This document shows positions 8,664-17,863 of a stretch of 64,000 nucleotides of DNA, one piece after another. The notes beneath the pieces were generated by a model that was given only the letters and a program-made list of their open reading frames with translations, was not told the DNA's origin and did no database searches. How positions within the stretch are numbered: position 1 is the stretch's first letter; every line of letters starts with the position of its first letter. The position numbers and the translations under genes were made by a program. Source of the DNA: Sphingobacteriia bacterium (GTDB lineage: Bacteria; Bacteroidota; Bacteroidia; Chitinophagales; Chitinophagaceae); contig JAECQP010000005.1 in assembly GCA_015999745.1 (NCBI GenBank), positions 1 through 64,000 of the forward strand, written 5' to 3'.

Positions 8664-9535
8664 TGAAGTCTGCCCTGATTAAATTACACACAGCTATTTT
8701 CTTCGTAGGGTTTACCGGAATACTGGGCGTTCTGATCCGGTTAAATGAAATGCCCCTGGTATGGTACAGGATCATGCTTACGGTGGTGAGTTTGTTTGTG
8801 CTGCTGAAGTTTAGCGGAAAGCTAACGCGGTTGCCTCTTGCCGCTGTTAAAAAATTAGCACTGATCGGATCTGTCATTGCCCTGCATTGGGTTTGCTTTT
8901 ACGGAAGTATCAAATTATCCAATGTATCTATCGGGCTGGTTTGCTTTTCGGCTACCGGATTATTTACTGCATTGCTCGAACCACTGCTGATTACCCGGAA
9001 AGTGCGTTGGGTAGAGGTATTGCTGGGACTGTTCAGCCTGGCTGGTATTTACCTGATCTTTCATTTCGACGATCGTTATCAGACAGGCATTATTGTAGGT
9101 ATTATTTCGGCCATACTTGCGGCCTTGTTTTCAGTACTCAATAAAAAGCACCTGGCGATAGCTGATGCACAGGTAATTATGCTGTACGAATTATTGGGAG
9201 GCCTGTTGGTGCTTACGCTGCTGATGCCATTGTATATTTATTTCTTTCCGGAGGCATCTTTGTTCCCTTCGCTTTCCGATTGGGGATGGCTACTGATCCT
9301 AAGCTGGGTTTGCACCATTATTGCGATGAAGCTAATGCTGGAATCTTTGCAGAAAGTATCTGCTTTTACGCAGAACCTCAGCCTGAATCTTGAACCTGTG
9401 TATGCCATCATTATGGCATTTATTTTATTTGATGAGAACAAAGACCTGCAGCCCAGTTTTTATTACGGAGTTGGCCTGATCCTGATTTCTGTAGTATTGC
9501 AGATGATGCGGGTAGTGATCGGTAAGCGGCACTGA
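8663..9535 (+). CDS. EamA/DMT-superfamily permease
   Basis: 290 aa with about ten hydrophobic segments arranged as two EamA repeats: the first contains LHWVCFYGSIKLSNVSIGLV, the second LSWVCTIIAMKLMLESLQKV and NLEPVYAIIMAFILFDE. Members of this family export or import metabolites; the substrate cannot be deduced. It overlaps the glycosyltransferase stop by one base. The product is an inner-membrane protein. The 3' end lies four bases from the convergent PAS-protein gene, with no room for a separate terminator. Confidence 0.85.
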   Translation: MKSALIKLHTAIFFVGFTGILGVLIRLNEMPLVWYRIMLTVVSLFVLLKFSGKLTRLPLAAVKKLALIGSVIALHWVCFYGSIKLSNVSIGLVCFSATGLFTALLEPLLITRKVRWVEVLLGLFSLAGIYLIFHFDDRYQTGIIVGIISAILAALFSVLNKKHLAIADAQVIMLYELLGGLLVLTLLMPLYIYFFPEASLFPSLSDWGWLLILSWVCTIIAMKLMLESLQKVSAFTQNLSLNLEPVYAIIMAFILFDENKDLQPSFYYGVGLILISVVLQMMRVVIGKRH

Positions 9536-9539
9536 ATGA

Positions 9540-10877
9540 TTATTCTCTGGTGGCTTCCACAATTTGCTTGATGATACTGTCCATTTTTGAAGTACTCTGG
9601 GCGAGGGTATTCAGCAGCTCAATAATTTCCGGATCATTTACTTTTTGCTTGAGCATGTTGAGTACATTCACTACGCCCATAATATTGGTGAGCGGGGCTC
9701 TTAATTCGTGAGACTGCATATGGGCGATTTTTTTCAGCTGTTCATATTGTGTCTTTACTTTTAGTTCGGCTCTTTTGCGTTTGTCTATAATGGTGCTGTT
9801 AATGACCACGCCCAGCAGGTTTTTTTCGTCGTCCAATACCGGATAGTACAGAAATTCTACCCAGACCGAATCACCATTATATACCTTTATCAGTTCCTCG
9901 CTTTTTACAGTTCCTCCTTTCAGGGCCGTGCTGAAATTGGTTTTAAACTTTTCCAGCAGGTGCGGAGGAACAAAATGCAGAAAGTCTTCGCCCGCAACCA
10001 ACTCCCGGTTATAATATAAACGGGATTGCTCTTCGGCAGCGCGGTTAAAGTTGATCACTTTCAGGTCAGCGCTGATCAGTGTATTAGAATCTACCGTGCT
10101 GTTGAGAATTGCCCTGAGTTTAATCTGACTGTCTCTCAGTTCAAATTCCTGTTTCTTCTTGTTGGTGATATCCCTGATGTAACAGATTAACCCTTCACTG
10201 GAAGGGAAGATTGCAGCCGAATAATAGCGGTCCGGAGGCCAGAATTGCTCAAACCGAACGGTATCATTATTCTCCATGGCAAATTTGATGGCCTGTGCAT
10301 AGGGCTCTTTTGTGTTTTCATCAAAACTGTCCCAGAAACTGCTGCCAACCAGTTCCGCTTTGGATTTACCGGCAATTTGTTCAAATACATCATTGACCCG
10401 CACAAATTCCCAGTTTTTGTTTAGGGTGAAAAAGCCATCCGTGATGCTGTTCAGGTATTCATTGATCTGGTGCAGGTAATACTCCGTCCGGATCTGTTGT
10501 TTTTCAGACTCAGTAATATTATGCCCTATACAGATAATGGAATCAGGCTGGCCGGCCTGGTCTGTTGCACAGGTGAATTCCCAGAAAGTCAGGAAATAGT
10601 GCCCTTGGGCGAATTTTCTTAAGATGATGGGTTTGCTTTTTCCGGGATCGTTGATGCAATCGGTAACCACTTTGCCCACTGCAGGGAAATCCTCTTCCAG
10701 CAAACCAAAAGTATAAGGTTTGCCAACGGCGCTGTCTCCTTCTTCAACAAAAACCGATTCGAAGTATGGATTGGCGTACAAATATTGCCCATTCAATGAG
10801 ATCTGAATGACAAAGTAGCTACCGGTGCCGGCAATTGCGGTAGCCAGTTTATCACCTGTTGATTGGGAGTCGGACAT
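9540..10877 (-). CDS. PAS-domain sensor with HisKA dimerisation helix but no ATPase domain
   Basis: 445 aa. Three PAS-like domains lie at roughly residues 15-130, 140-255 and 260-375 (NGQYLYANPYFESVF, NKNWEFVRVNDVFEQI, DLKVINFNRAAEEQSR). They are followed by a HisKA helix pair with the phospho-acceptor motif SHELRAPLTN, His at about residue 390. The protein stops at ...QIVEATRE, exactly where a HATPase_c domain should begin, so there is no N, G1 or G2 box. No signal peptide or membrane segment is seen. It may act as a partner or phosphotransfer dimerisation module for another kinase; that is inference. No response regulator is adjacent. Confidence 0.8.
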   Translation of the reverse strand: MSDSQSTGDKLATAIAGTGSYFVIQISLNGQYLYANPYFESVFVEEGDSAVGKPYTFGLLEEDFPAVGKVVTDCINDPGKSKPIILRKFAQGHYFLTFWEFTCATDQAGQPDSIICIGHNITESEKQQIRTEYYLHQINEYLNSITDGFFTLNKNWEFVRVNDVFEQIAGKSKAELVGSSFWDSFDENTKEPYAQAIKFAMENNDTVRFEQFWPPDRYYSAAIFPSSEGLICYIRDITNKKKQEFELRDSQIKLRAILNSTVDSNTLISADLKVINFNRAAEEQSRLYYNRELVAGEDFLHFVPPHLLEKFKTNFSTALKGGTVKSEELIKVYNGDSVWVEFLYYPVLDDEKNLLGVVINSTIIDKRKRAELKVKTQYEQLKKIAHMQSHELRAPLTNIMGVVNVLNMLKQKVNDPEIIELLNTLAQSTSKMDSIIKQIVEATRE

Positions 10878-11112
10878 TTGTCAAATTATCGGTTCAAGCT
10901 ACGAAAAAATAATATGCTTCGGTGGTTGCCTGCGGATTTTATGATAAAGGGTTGCCCCGGATTTAGGGAGGCGTCTTTGATCGGTGAGGAGTGGTTGCGC
11001 TCATCTTACCCGATCCTGCTTTAAGTTGAACCATTTATAAAATACAAACTGGCATTACGCCAATATGGCTATTGTTTAATTATCTTCGGATATAATAAAA
11101 ATTAAACTGAAT

Positions 11113-14061
11113 ATGAGAATAACCCCGGTTTTAGGGCTGCTGTTCCTGGTGAATGCAGCCGTTGCCCAAAAGAAACCATTGGACCATTCCGTATACGACG
11201 GATGGCAGAGTATATCAGAAAGAATGTTGAGTGATAATGGTAAATATGTGGCTTTTACTGTTACCCCACAGGAAGGGGATGGAATGCTGATTGTAAAAAC
11301 AGCAACAGGCACCCCGCTTGCAGCAATTGCCAGGGGATATGGGGCTTCCATTACTGACGATAGTAAATTCCTGATCTGTAAAATCAAGCCCTATTTCAGC
11401 GAAACGAGGGAGGCTCGTATTAAGAAAAAGCGGCCCGATGAAATGCCCAAAGATTCACTGGCCATTGTGGAGCTGAGCAGCGGAAAAATAACGAAGGTTG
11501 CCAGGGTAAAAAGTTTTAAGGTAGCAGATGAAAATGCAACTGTACTGGCATATCTGCTGGAAAAGGCATTGCCTGAAGCAAAGCCCAGGGCCAAACAGGA
11601 TTCCCTCAGCAGGATCAATGCCATGGTAAACATGGCCGATAGCCTTGTACGCGTGGCAGACAGTATCCGCAATAAAGCCAATGATGCCCGGTTAAAAGGG
11701 CTCACTGTTTTAAATACCGTACAAAACCTGCGCGGTACTTTGCCTAAAGCGCCGGAAGAACCATTTGAGGAAGGAACGATGCTGATGGTCAGGAACCTGC
11801 TTACCGGAGAAGAGGAGGGGTATGCGCTGGTGAGTGAGTACCTGTTCAATAAAAAAGGAACGGTGCTGGTGATGGAAACCACTAAGAAGACCGGAAATCC
11901 TAAGGCAAAGCCTGCAGTGGTGAAACTGGAGCTTGCAACACGCAAGATGGCTGTAGTGCTGGAGGGGTTCAATGATGCCAAAGGCTTCAAAACAGATGAA
12001 GAAGGAAAGCAGCTGGCCTTTGTGGCAGAACGTGACAGCAGTGTAAAATCATTGCAGAAGTTTTATAAACTCTATTATCATGTAAACGGTGCAGACAGCG
12101 CTGTGTTGCTTGCCGATAAAAATACGAAAGGGATACCGGCCAACTGGATGGTAAGCGACAATGCACAATCCGTCAGTTTCAGCAAAAGCGGAAAGCGGTT
12201 GTTCTTTGGAACTGCGCCGATACTGCCGGTACGGGATACCGTTACGCCGGATTTTGAAAGAGTAAGCGTGGATATCTGGCACCACAAAGATGATTACCTG
12301 CAACCCATGCAGCTGAAAAATCTTCAGCAGGAACTGAACAGGTACCACCTGGCCCGCTATGATTTCAATAATAAGGCCGTGGTGCAACTGGGTAGCCCTG
12401 CATACAGAAATGTGATACAGAGTAACGAAGGAGATGGCGACTATTTCTACGCAGCATCCGATGAGGGTAAAAGAATTGCCGCTCAGTGGAAGGGAAGGGC
12501 AGAAGCAGATGTATATGCCATTAACCCCGAAACAGGTGAGCGTAGCCTGATCATCAAAGACCTGAATGGCAATTTCAATGTAGCTCCAACAGGAAAAATG
12601 ATCCTGGCGTACGATGATGCCAAAAGAAAATACTTCACGTACGAAACCGCGGCAAAGAAATTGACTGAGTTGGCGAAAGATGTGAAGTTCCCCCTGTATG
12701 ATGTGGAGAACGATGTGCCGGATGATCCGAATCCTTACGGAGTAGCCGGATTTACCGAAAATGACGAAGAGGTACTGGTGTACGATCAATATGATATCTG
12801 GAAGCTGGATCCCAAAGGAGTGAAACCCTCTGTAAGCCTTACCAATGGCTTAGGTCGCAAGTATAAGCTTACATTCCGGAATATTGTATTGGACCGGGAA
12901 CAGCGCTTTATTGGCAAGGGACAGAAAATGTTGTTCTCCGTATTCAATAATACCGATAAGGGAAGTGGATTGAAATATTATACATATGGCGCCGCTTTTG
13001 AACTGGCCGCAGAGGCTAAAATCACCAGCCCAATGCGCATTGCCAATGCAATAAAGGCAAAAGATGCGGACCTCATCAGTTACAGCACTGAAACCTTTGT
13101 GCAAACACCGGATATCAGGGTGATTGATATCAATACGCTGAATGGTGTTGCAACTACAGCATCATTGTACCAGCTCAATTCGCAGCAGTCCGGTTACAAC
13201 TGGGGAACTGCGGAGCTGTTTAGCTGGAAAGCCTATACCGGAAAAATTACAGAAGGCATCGTATACAAGCCCGAAGATTTTGATCCGAAGAAAAAATATC
13301 CGATGATCGCTTATTTCTACGAGCGCAACAGCGATGGTTTATATACATACAGTGCACCTGCACCTACACCGTCCCGTTTAAATATTCCTTTCTTTGTTAG
13401 CAGAGGCTATATTGTATTTGTACCGGATATCTGGTATACGACCGGATACCCGGGTAAAAGCGCCTATGATTATATCGTAAGCGGAACAAGAGCGCTGGTG
13501 GCGAAAGGATATATAGACAGTACCAAAATGGGCCTCCAGGGGCAAAGCTGGGGTGGTTACCAGATTGCCCACCTGATTACCAGAACCGGCCTGTATGCCG
13601 CAGCCTGGGCTGGGGCGCCGGTAGCTAATATGACCAGCGCTTATGGCGGAATCCGCTGGGGAACCGGATTGAACAGACAATTTCAATATGAAAAAACACA
13701 GAGCCGTATTGGCGGCACATTATGGGAAAAGCAGAACCTGTATCTGGAAAACTCGCCACTGTTCCATTTTCCTAAAGTGAAAACACCGGTAGCCATCATG
13801 CACAACGATGCCGACGGGGCCGTACCCTGGTACCAGGGTATTGAAATGTTTACCGGATTGCGCAGGTTGGGAAAACCGGTATGGCTGCTGAATTACAATA
13901 ACGAAGACCATAACCTGGTTGAGCGCAGAAACAGGAAAGATATCCAGATCCGCGAACAGCAGTTTTTTGATTACTTCCTGAAAGGGGCAAAGCCTGCCAA
14001 ATGGATTGCCGAAGGTGTTCCGGCAGTACTGAAAGGCCGCGACCGGGGACTGGGATATTAA
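11113..14061 (+). CDS. Secreted S9 family prolyl-oligopeptidase-type peptidase
   Basis: 982 aa. Signal peptide MRITPVLGLLFLVNAAVAQ, then a long beta-propeller-like region and a C-terminal alpha/beta hydrolase domain. The catalytic triad is visible: S812 in QGQSWGGYQ, D901 in HNDADGAVPW and H933 in NNEDHNLVE. The aromatic-rich PMIAYFYERNSDGLYTY and the long insert place it among Bacteroidetes S9 peptidases of DPP/acylaminoacyl-peptidase type. It would cut oligopeptides in the periplasm or outside the cell. A monocistronic unit: a TATCTTCG box (11081-11088) lies upstream and an intrinsic terminator downstream. Confidence 0.9.
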   Translation: MRITPVLGLLFLVNAAVAQKKPLDHSVYDGWQSISERMLSDNGKYVAFTVTPQEGDGMLIVKTATGTPLAAIARGYGASITDDSKFLICKIKPYFSETREARIKKKRPDEMPKDSLAIVELSSGKITKVARVKSFKVADENATVLAYLLEKALPEAKPRAKQDSLSRINAMVNMADSLVRVADSIRNKANDARLKGLTVLNTVQNLRGTLPKAPEEPFEEGTMLMVRNLLTGEEEGYALVSEYLFNKKGTVLVMETTKKTGNPKAKPAVVKLELATRKMAVVLEGFNDAKGFKTDEEGKQLAFVAERDSSVKSLQKFYKLYYHVNGADSAVLLADKNTKGIPANWMVSDNAQSVSFSKSGKRLFFGTAPILPVRDTVTPDFERVSVDIWHHKDDYLQPMQLKNLQQELNRYHLARYDFNNKAVVQLGSPAYRNVIQSNEGDGDYFYAASDEGKRIAAQWKGRAEADVYAINPETGERSLIIKDLNGNFNVAPTGKMILAYDDAKRKYFTYETAAKKLTELAKDVKFPLYDVENDVPDDPNPYGVAGFTENDEEVLVYDQYDIWKLDPKGVKPSVSLTNGLGRKYKLTFRNIVLDREQRFIGKGQKMLFSVFNNTDKGSGLKYYTYGAAFELAAEAKITSPMRIANAIKAKDADLISYSTETFVQTPDIRVIDINTLNGVATTASLYQLNSQQSGYNWGTAELFSWKAYTGKITEGIVYKPEDFDPKKKYPMIAYFYERNSDGLYTYSAPAPTPSRLNIPFFVSRGYIVFVPDIWYTTGYPGKSAYDYIVSGTRALVAKGYIDSTKMGLQGQSWGGYQIAHLITRTGLYAAAWAGAPVANMTSAYGGIRWGTGLNRQFQYEKTQSRIGGTLWEKQNLYLENSPLFHFPKVKTPVAIMHNDADGAVPWYQGIEMFTGLRRLGKPVWLLNYNNEDHNLVERRNRKDIQIREQQFFDYFLKGAKPAKWIAEGVPAVLKGRDRGLGY

Positions 14062-14082
14062 CCACACTGAACAAATTCATAC

Positions 14083-14113
14083 AACAGCCATTCCAAAAGG
14101 GGTGGCTGTTTTG
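14083..14113 (+). terminator. Intrinsic terminator after S9 peptidase gene
   Basis: AACAGCCATTCC (14084-14095 region) pairs with GGGGTGGCTGTT around an AAAA loop, with two G.U pairs, and is followed by TTTTG. It sits 20 bases after the stop codon of the peptidase gene. Confidence 0.7.
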
Positions 14114-14237
14114 TGTGGGGTATTGGGTGAAATGTACAGGTGTTTTGGTGAAATAAAAAGCCGGTTTTGGTTCACAACAGAATAAGCCGGAATTTAAGGG
14201 TTGCTGACAGGTATATGTTGATTGAAATCAGAAATGC

Positions 14238-14245
14238 TAACTTTG
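14238..14245 (+). promoter_or_regulatory. Bacteroidetes -7 box for the thioesterase gene
   Basis: TAACTTTG matches TAnnTTTG exactly, about 45 bases before the thioesterase ATG. A TTG lies near 14218-14220 at a slightly short -33 spacing, so the upstream half is weak. Confidence 0.5.
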
Positions 14246-14290
14246 CAGCTTGTGTTCAATTATTGATATACCCAATTAAAACTGCAGATC

Positions 14291-14671
14291 ATGAACCAGG
14301 AACGAATAGAAAAATCAGTTACCAGGATTTTTAAATCAGTATTTCCCGATAGTACCAACCACTACGACACGCTGTTTGGCGGAACGGCCATGTACCTCAT
14401 GGATGAAGTGGCGTTTATGACCGCCACCCGGTTTTCCAGGAAAAGAGTGGTGACCGTATCCTCCGACAGGATCGATTTTAATATGCCTATTCCGGCCGGC
14501 ACCATCATTGAACTGGTGGGTAAAGTAGTGCATGTTGGCAACACCAGTATGAAGGTGTTGGTGGAGATCTTTATTGAAGAAATGTATTCCGACATAAGAG
14601 AAAAAGCCATTACGGGTACATTCACTTTTGTAGCCATCGATGAACATAAGAAACCAATTAAAGTAATTTAA
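14291..14671 (+). CDS. Acyl-CoA thioesterase, hotdog fold
   Basis: 126 aa single-hotdog protein. HYDTLFGGTAMYLMDEVAF is the N-terminal active-site helix region (the family has N/HxxGxxFGGxxMxxMD), and VTVSSDRIDFNMPIPAGTI is the beta-strand that carries the substrate loop. This matches the YciA/BACH-type acyl-CoA hydrolases, which release free fatty acid and CoA in the cytoplasm and act as oligomers. Chain-length preference is not predictable. A TAACTTTG promoter box and an upstream terminator suggest an independent transcript, possibly continuing into the radical SAM gene about 60 bases downstream. Confidence 0.88.
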   Translation: MNQERIEKSVTRIFKSVFPDSTNHYDTLFGGTAMYLMDEVAFMTATRFSRKRVVTVSSDRIDFNMPIPAGTIIELVGKVVHVGNTSMKVLVEIFIEEMYSDIREKAITGTFTFVAIDEHKKPIKVI

Positions 14672-14730
14672 CCGGATAGCATGAACTGGATTCTTTTAAT
14701 CGTCGCAACAATGCCCGAGTTAACCTGATT

Positions 14731-16956
14731 TTGGATAGTTTTGTTGTTCAACCAATCGATTTGAGCGCAACCGTTTTCTTATTTACGCCCCCTTTTACGC
14801 AACTGAATACACCGTACCCCGCTACGGCATATCTCAAGGGGTTTCTGAATACCAAAAATATATCCTCCTTCCAGGCTGATTTAGGCATCGAAACAACGGT
14901 TGCCATCTTTTCACAGAAAGGATTGATTCGTTTATTTGAACGGATTGAACCATTGCAGGCTTATTCGGAGAATATACAAAGAATAATAGCCCTGAAGGAG
15001 GATTATATACGAACCATTGATGATGTGATCTGTTTTTTGCAGGGCAGAAATCCAACACTGGCGCACCTGATCAGCAAAAGGAATTTCCTTCCTGAAGCAG
15101 CCAGGTTTGAACAGATGGATGATCTGGATTGGGCATTCGGGTCTATGGGGATACAGGATAAAGCCAAGCACTTTGCCACCATGTACCTCGAAGATATTTC
15201 CGACCTGATCAAGGAAACGGTAGATCCTCATTTCGGATTCAGCCGTTATGCGGAAAAACTCGGCAGATCTGCCAACAGTTTTGATGAACTCTATGAAAGC
15301 CTGCAGCAGCCTTATACCTATGTGGATGAAATTCTGATTGCCATTTTGCAACAACATATGGAAAATGTGCAACCAGAACTGGTGGGAATTTCTGTTCCTT
15401 TTCCGGGAAACCTGTATACGGCTTTGCGTTGCGGGCAATGGATCAGAGCCCATTACCCCGAAACCAGGATTGTAATGGGCGGAGGATTCCCTAATACAGA
15501 ATTACGGTCGCTCTCCGATCTACGGGTATTTGAATTTTTAGACTTCATTACCCTGGACGACGGGGAAGCGCCGATAGAGGCCCTGATTGAACATGTTGCG
15601 GGTAAAAGAGACAGGTCCGAACTGAAAAGGACCATGATGCCGGACAATGGTAAAGTGGTGTATTGCAACAACCAGTCCTGTAAGGATTATAAACAGGCAG
15701 ACGTTGGAACACCCGATTATTCCGACCTGCTGCTGGATCAGTATATTTCCGCTATAGAAGTGGTTAATCCCATGCACCGGCTATGGAGTGACGGCCGCTG
15801 GAACAAACTCACCATGGCACATGGTTGCTATTGGGGTAAGTGTACGTTTTGTGATATTTCACTGGACTATATCAGGCTGTATGAACCCATTGCGGCACAA
15901 CTGCTCTGCGACAGAATGGAAACCATTATCAGGCAAACCGGACAGAATGGGTTTCATTTTGTAGATGAAGCTGCGCCACCCGCACTGATGCGGGAGTTGG
16001 CCCTGGAAATTATACGTAGAAAGATGGTGGTGAGCTGGTGGACCAATGTGCGTTTTGAAAAAAGCTTTACCCGGGATCTTTGTTTGTTGCTGAAAGCATC
16101 CGGTTGTATTGCCGTCTCCGGCGGACTGGAAGTAGCATCGGACCGTTTGTTGCAGCTGATCCGGAAAGGGATCACCGTTGCCCAGGTAGCGCGCGTAAAC
16201 CGACACTTTACAGAAGCAGGGATCATGGTGCATGCCTACCTGATGTATGGATTTCCTACCCAAAGTGCACAGGAAACCATCGACTCCCTGGAGATGACCA
16301 GGCAAATGTTCCGCCTGGGAATTCTTCAATCTGCATTCTGGCACCTGTTCACCATGACGGCGCATAGTCCGGTGGGATTGAACCCGGAAAAATACCAGGT
16401 AAAAAAAGTAAAGGACGAAACGGGCAGTTTTGCCAACAACGATATAGCGCATATAGATCCCTTGGGGGGAGCGCATTCTGAATTTGGGTACGGGCTGGCC
16501 AAATCACTGCTGAATTATATGCATGGCACGCACCTGGACGATCCGCTTCACAAATGGTTCGATTTTAAGGTTCCAAAAACAACCATCGCACCCGATTACA
16601 TTGAGAAGATATTAAACGAACCGGATACCGGTTCCGTTAAACCAACTGCAAAACTGATCTGGCTGGGAAAACATACCAAAACCGAATACTTTACCAAATC
16701 CAAAAAGGGCAATACCTGGGAAATGGCCAGCCTCAGTTTTGAAACACTTCAAAATACCCAACAGATCAGTGTAAACAGGGAACAGGGACAATGGCTGGAG
16801 GCAATGCTCAAAAAGCTAAAGCTGGAGAATAGTAACACCTATACCTACCAGGCGGTAAAGGAAAATTATGAACTGGCCGGGCTGGAAGACTTTGAATTGT
16901 TCTGGGACAATAAGCCCGTAAGCGGCCTCAGCAAACTCGGGTTGCTGAAATTGTAG
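14731..16956 (+). CDS. B12-binding-type radical SAM protein
   Basis: 741 aa from a TTG start at 14731; a second TTG at 14761 is also possible, because the recognisable sequence begins at ATVFLFTPPFTQLNTPYPA. The N-terminal half resembles the Rossmann-like cobalamin-binding domain of class B radical SAM proteins (ISVPFPGNLYTALRCGQWI, VMGGGFPNTE) without the DxHxxG cobalamin-ligand motif. The Fe-S loop HGCYWGKCTFC has Cys at 366, 371 and 374, i.e. C-x4-C-x2-C. SGGLEVASDRLLQLIRKGI and MVHAYLMYGFPTQ are the later TIM-barrel motifs. The reaction is unknown. The reading frame remains open for 66 codons after the TAG stop (see next feature). Confidence 0.85.
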   Translation: MDSFVVQPIDLSATVFLFTPPFTQLNTPYPATAYLKGFLNTKNISSFQADLGIETTVAIFSQKGLIRLFERIEPLQAYSENIQRIIALKEDYIRTIDDVICFLQGRNPTLAHLISKRNFLPEAARFEQMDDLDWAFGSMGIQDKAKHFATMYLEDISDLIKETVDPHFGFSRYAEKLGRSANSFDELYESLQQPYTYVDEILIAILQQHMENVQPELVGISVPFPGNLYTALRCGQWIRAHYPETRIVMGGGFPNTELRSLSDLRVFEFLDFITLDDGEAPIEALIEHVAGKRDRSELKRTMMPDNGKVVYCNNQSCKDYKQADVGTPDYSDLLLDQYISAIEVVNPMHRLWSDGRWNKLTMAHGCYWGKCTFCDISLDYIRLYEPIAAQLLCDRMETIIRQTGQNGFHFVDEAAPPALMRELALEIIRRKMVVSWWTNVRFEKSFTRDLCLLLKASGCIAVSGGLEVASDRLLQLIRKGITVAQVARVNRHFTEAGIMVHAYLMYGFPTQSAQETIDSLEMTRQMFRLGILQSAFWHLFTMTAHSPVGLNPEKYQVKKVKDETGSFANNDIAHIDPLGGAHSEFGYGLAKSLLNYMHGTHLDDPLHKWFDFKVPKTTIAPDYIEKILNEPDTGSVKPTAKLIWLGKHTKTEYFTKSKKGNTWEMASLSFETLQNTQQISVNREQGQWLEAMLKKLKLENSNTYTYQAVKENYELAGLEDFELFWDNKPVSGLSKLGLLKL

Positions 16957-16983
16957 GCGCTTTCGCAAAAGGGCAGGAAACCA

Positions 16984-17157
16984 ATGCCTTCAACACCTGC
17001 ACAGGATGCTGCGGATTTTATTGCGTTCAGGGATCCATTTATACAGCATATTAACCGGAAACAGGGGTTTAATGAACCGCTTGTACCGGAAACCGAAGCC
17101 GGAGAATACTATGTTGATACCTTGAATGTTTATTTAGACATACAAAAAACAATATGA
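16984..17157 (+). CDS. Small ORF (57 aa) between radical SAM gene and nudK
   Basis: ATG at 16984, five bases after a GGGCAGGA purine run, to TGA at 17155-17157, where ATGA overlaps the nudK start. The predicted peptide starts MPSTPAQDAADFIAFRDPFI and ends DTLNVYLDIQKTI; it is acidic, without signal peptide or Cys, and I recognise no family. It lies in the same frame as the radical SAM gene and would be its C-terminal extension if the TAG at 16954 were read through or were a mutation. Three readings are possible: an independent small protein coupled to nudK, a radical-SAM substrate peptide, or a decayed C-terminus. The sequence does not decide between them. Confidence 0.45.
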   Translation: MPSTPAQDAADFIAFRDPFIQHINRKQGFNEPLVPETEAGEYYVDTLNVYLDIQKTI

Positions 17158-17732
17158 TCAGTGATGTAAAGATTCTTCATACAGAGGTACTATCGAACAA
17201 TTGGTATACACTAAGAAAGATTACCTATGAATACCGGAAGAAGGACGGAACGGTACTGACCCAGAGCCGTGAGGCTTACGACAGAGGAAACGGCGCAACC
17301 ATATTACTGTACAACCAGGAGCAGCGTACTGTAATTCTAACCCGTCAATTCCGCTTGCCCACCTATGTAAATGGCAACCCGGATGGAATGTTGATAGAAG
17401 CCTGCGCGGGATTACTGGATAAGGATAATGCAGAGGATTGTATCCGGAGAGAAACGGAAGAAGAAACCGGATATAAGATCAGGGATATTCGAAAGATATT
17501 TGAAGCCTATATGTCTCCCGGTTCGGTAACGGAGATCCTTTATTTCTTTATTGCAGCCTATTCAAAACAAATGAAAGTGCATGCCGGAGGCGGGGTGGAA
17601 GGGGAGGAAGAAAATATTGAAGTGCTGGAGCTTCCTATTGATCAGGCAAAAGAAATGATGGAAGCCGGCACCATCAAAGACGCCAAAACCATCCTGTTGC
17701 TTCAATACGTCCTGTTGCATCAGGTTCTCTGA
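17154..17732 (+). CDS. nudK: GDP-mannose pyrophosphatase NudK
   Basis: 192 aa Nudix hydrolase. The Nudix box runs from AGLLDKDNAEDCIRRETEEE to ETGY, with the REtEEEtGY core at residues 102-110. SREAYDRGNGATILLYN and MSPGSVTEILYFFIA match NudK rather than ADP-ribose pyrophosphatases. NudK cleaves GDP-mannose to GMP and mannose-1-phosphate in the cytoplasm. Start at the ATG at 17154, which overlaps the TGA of the small ORF (ATGA). A GDP-mannose-linked glycosyltransferase lies 9 kb upstream, though not in the same operon. Confidence 0.9.
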   Translation: MISDVKILHTEVLSNNWYTLRKITYEYRKKDGTVLTQSREAYDRGNGATILLYNQEQRTVILTRQFRLPTYVNGNPDGMLIEACAGLLDKDNAEDCIRRETEEETGYKIRDIRKIFEAYMSPGSVTEILYFFIAAYSKQMKVHAGGGVEGEEENIEVLELPIDQAKEMMEAGTIKDAKTILLLQYVLLHQVL

Positions 17733-17863
17733 TAACTGCGGTAAATACCCCAAGAATGAATTTCTCTTTTCGAAACCCGCTCATCGTAATTAATTTTTTT
17801 TTAAGCAAATAGTGTTTAATATTAAAGTAGGATCTGATTATTGAAACCATTAAACACGCTACA

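Noticed and set aside
14681-14728. 15-codon ORF (MNWILLIVATMPELT) before the radical SAM gene as another leader peptide
   Set aside because: One Trp codon only, no codon run and no terminator hairpin before the gene; most likely chance.
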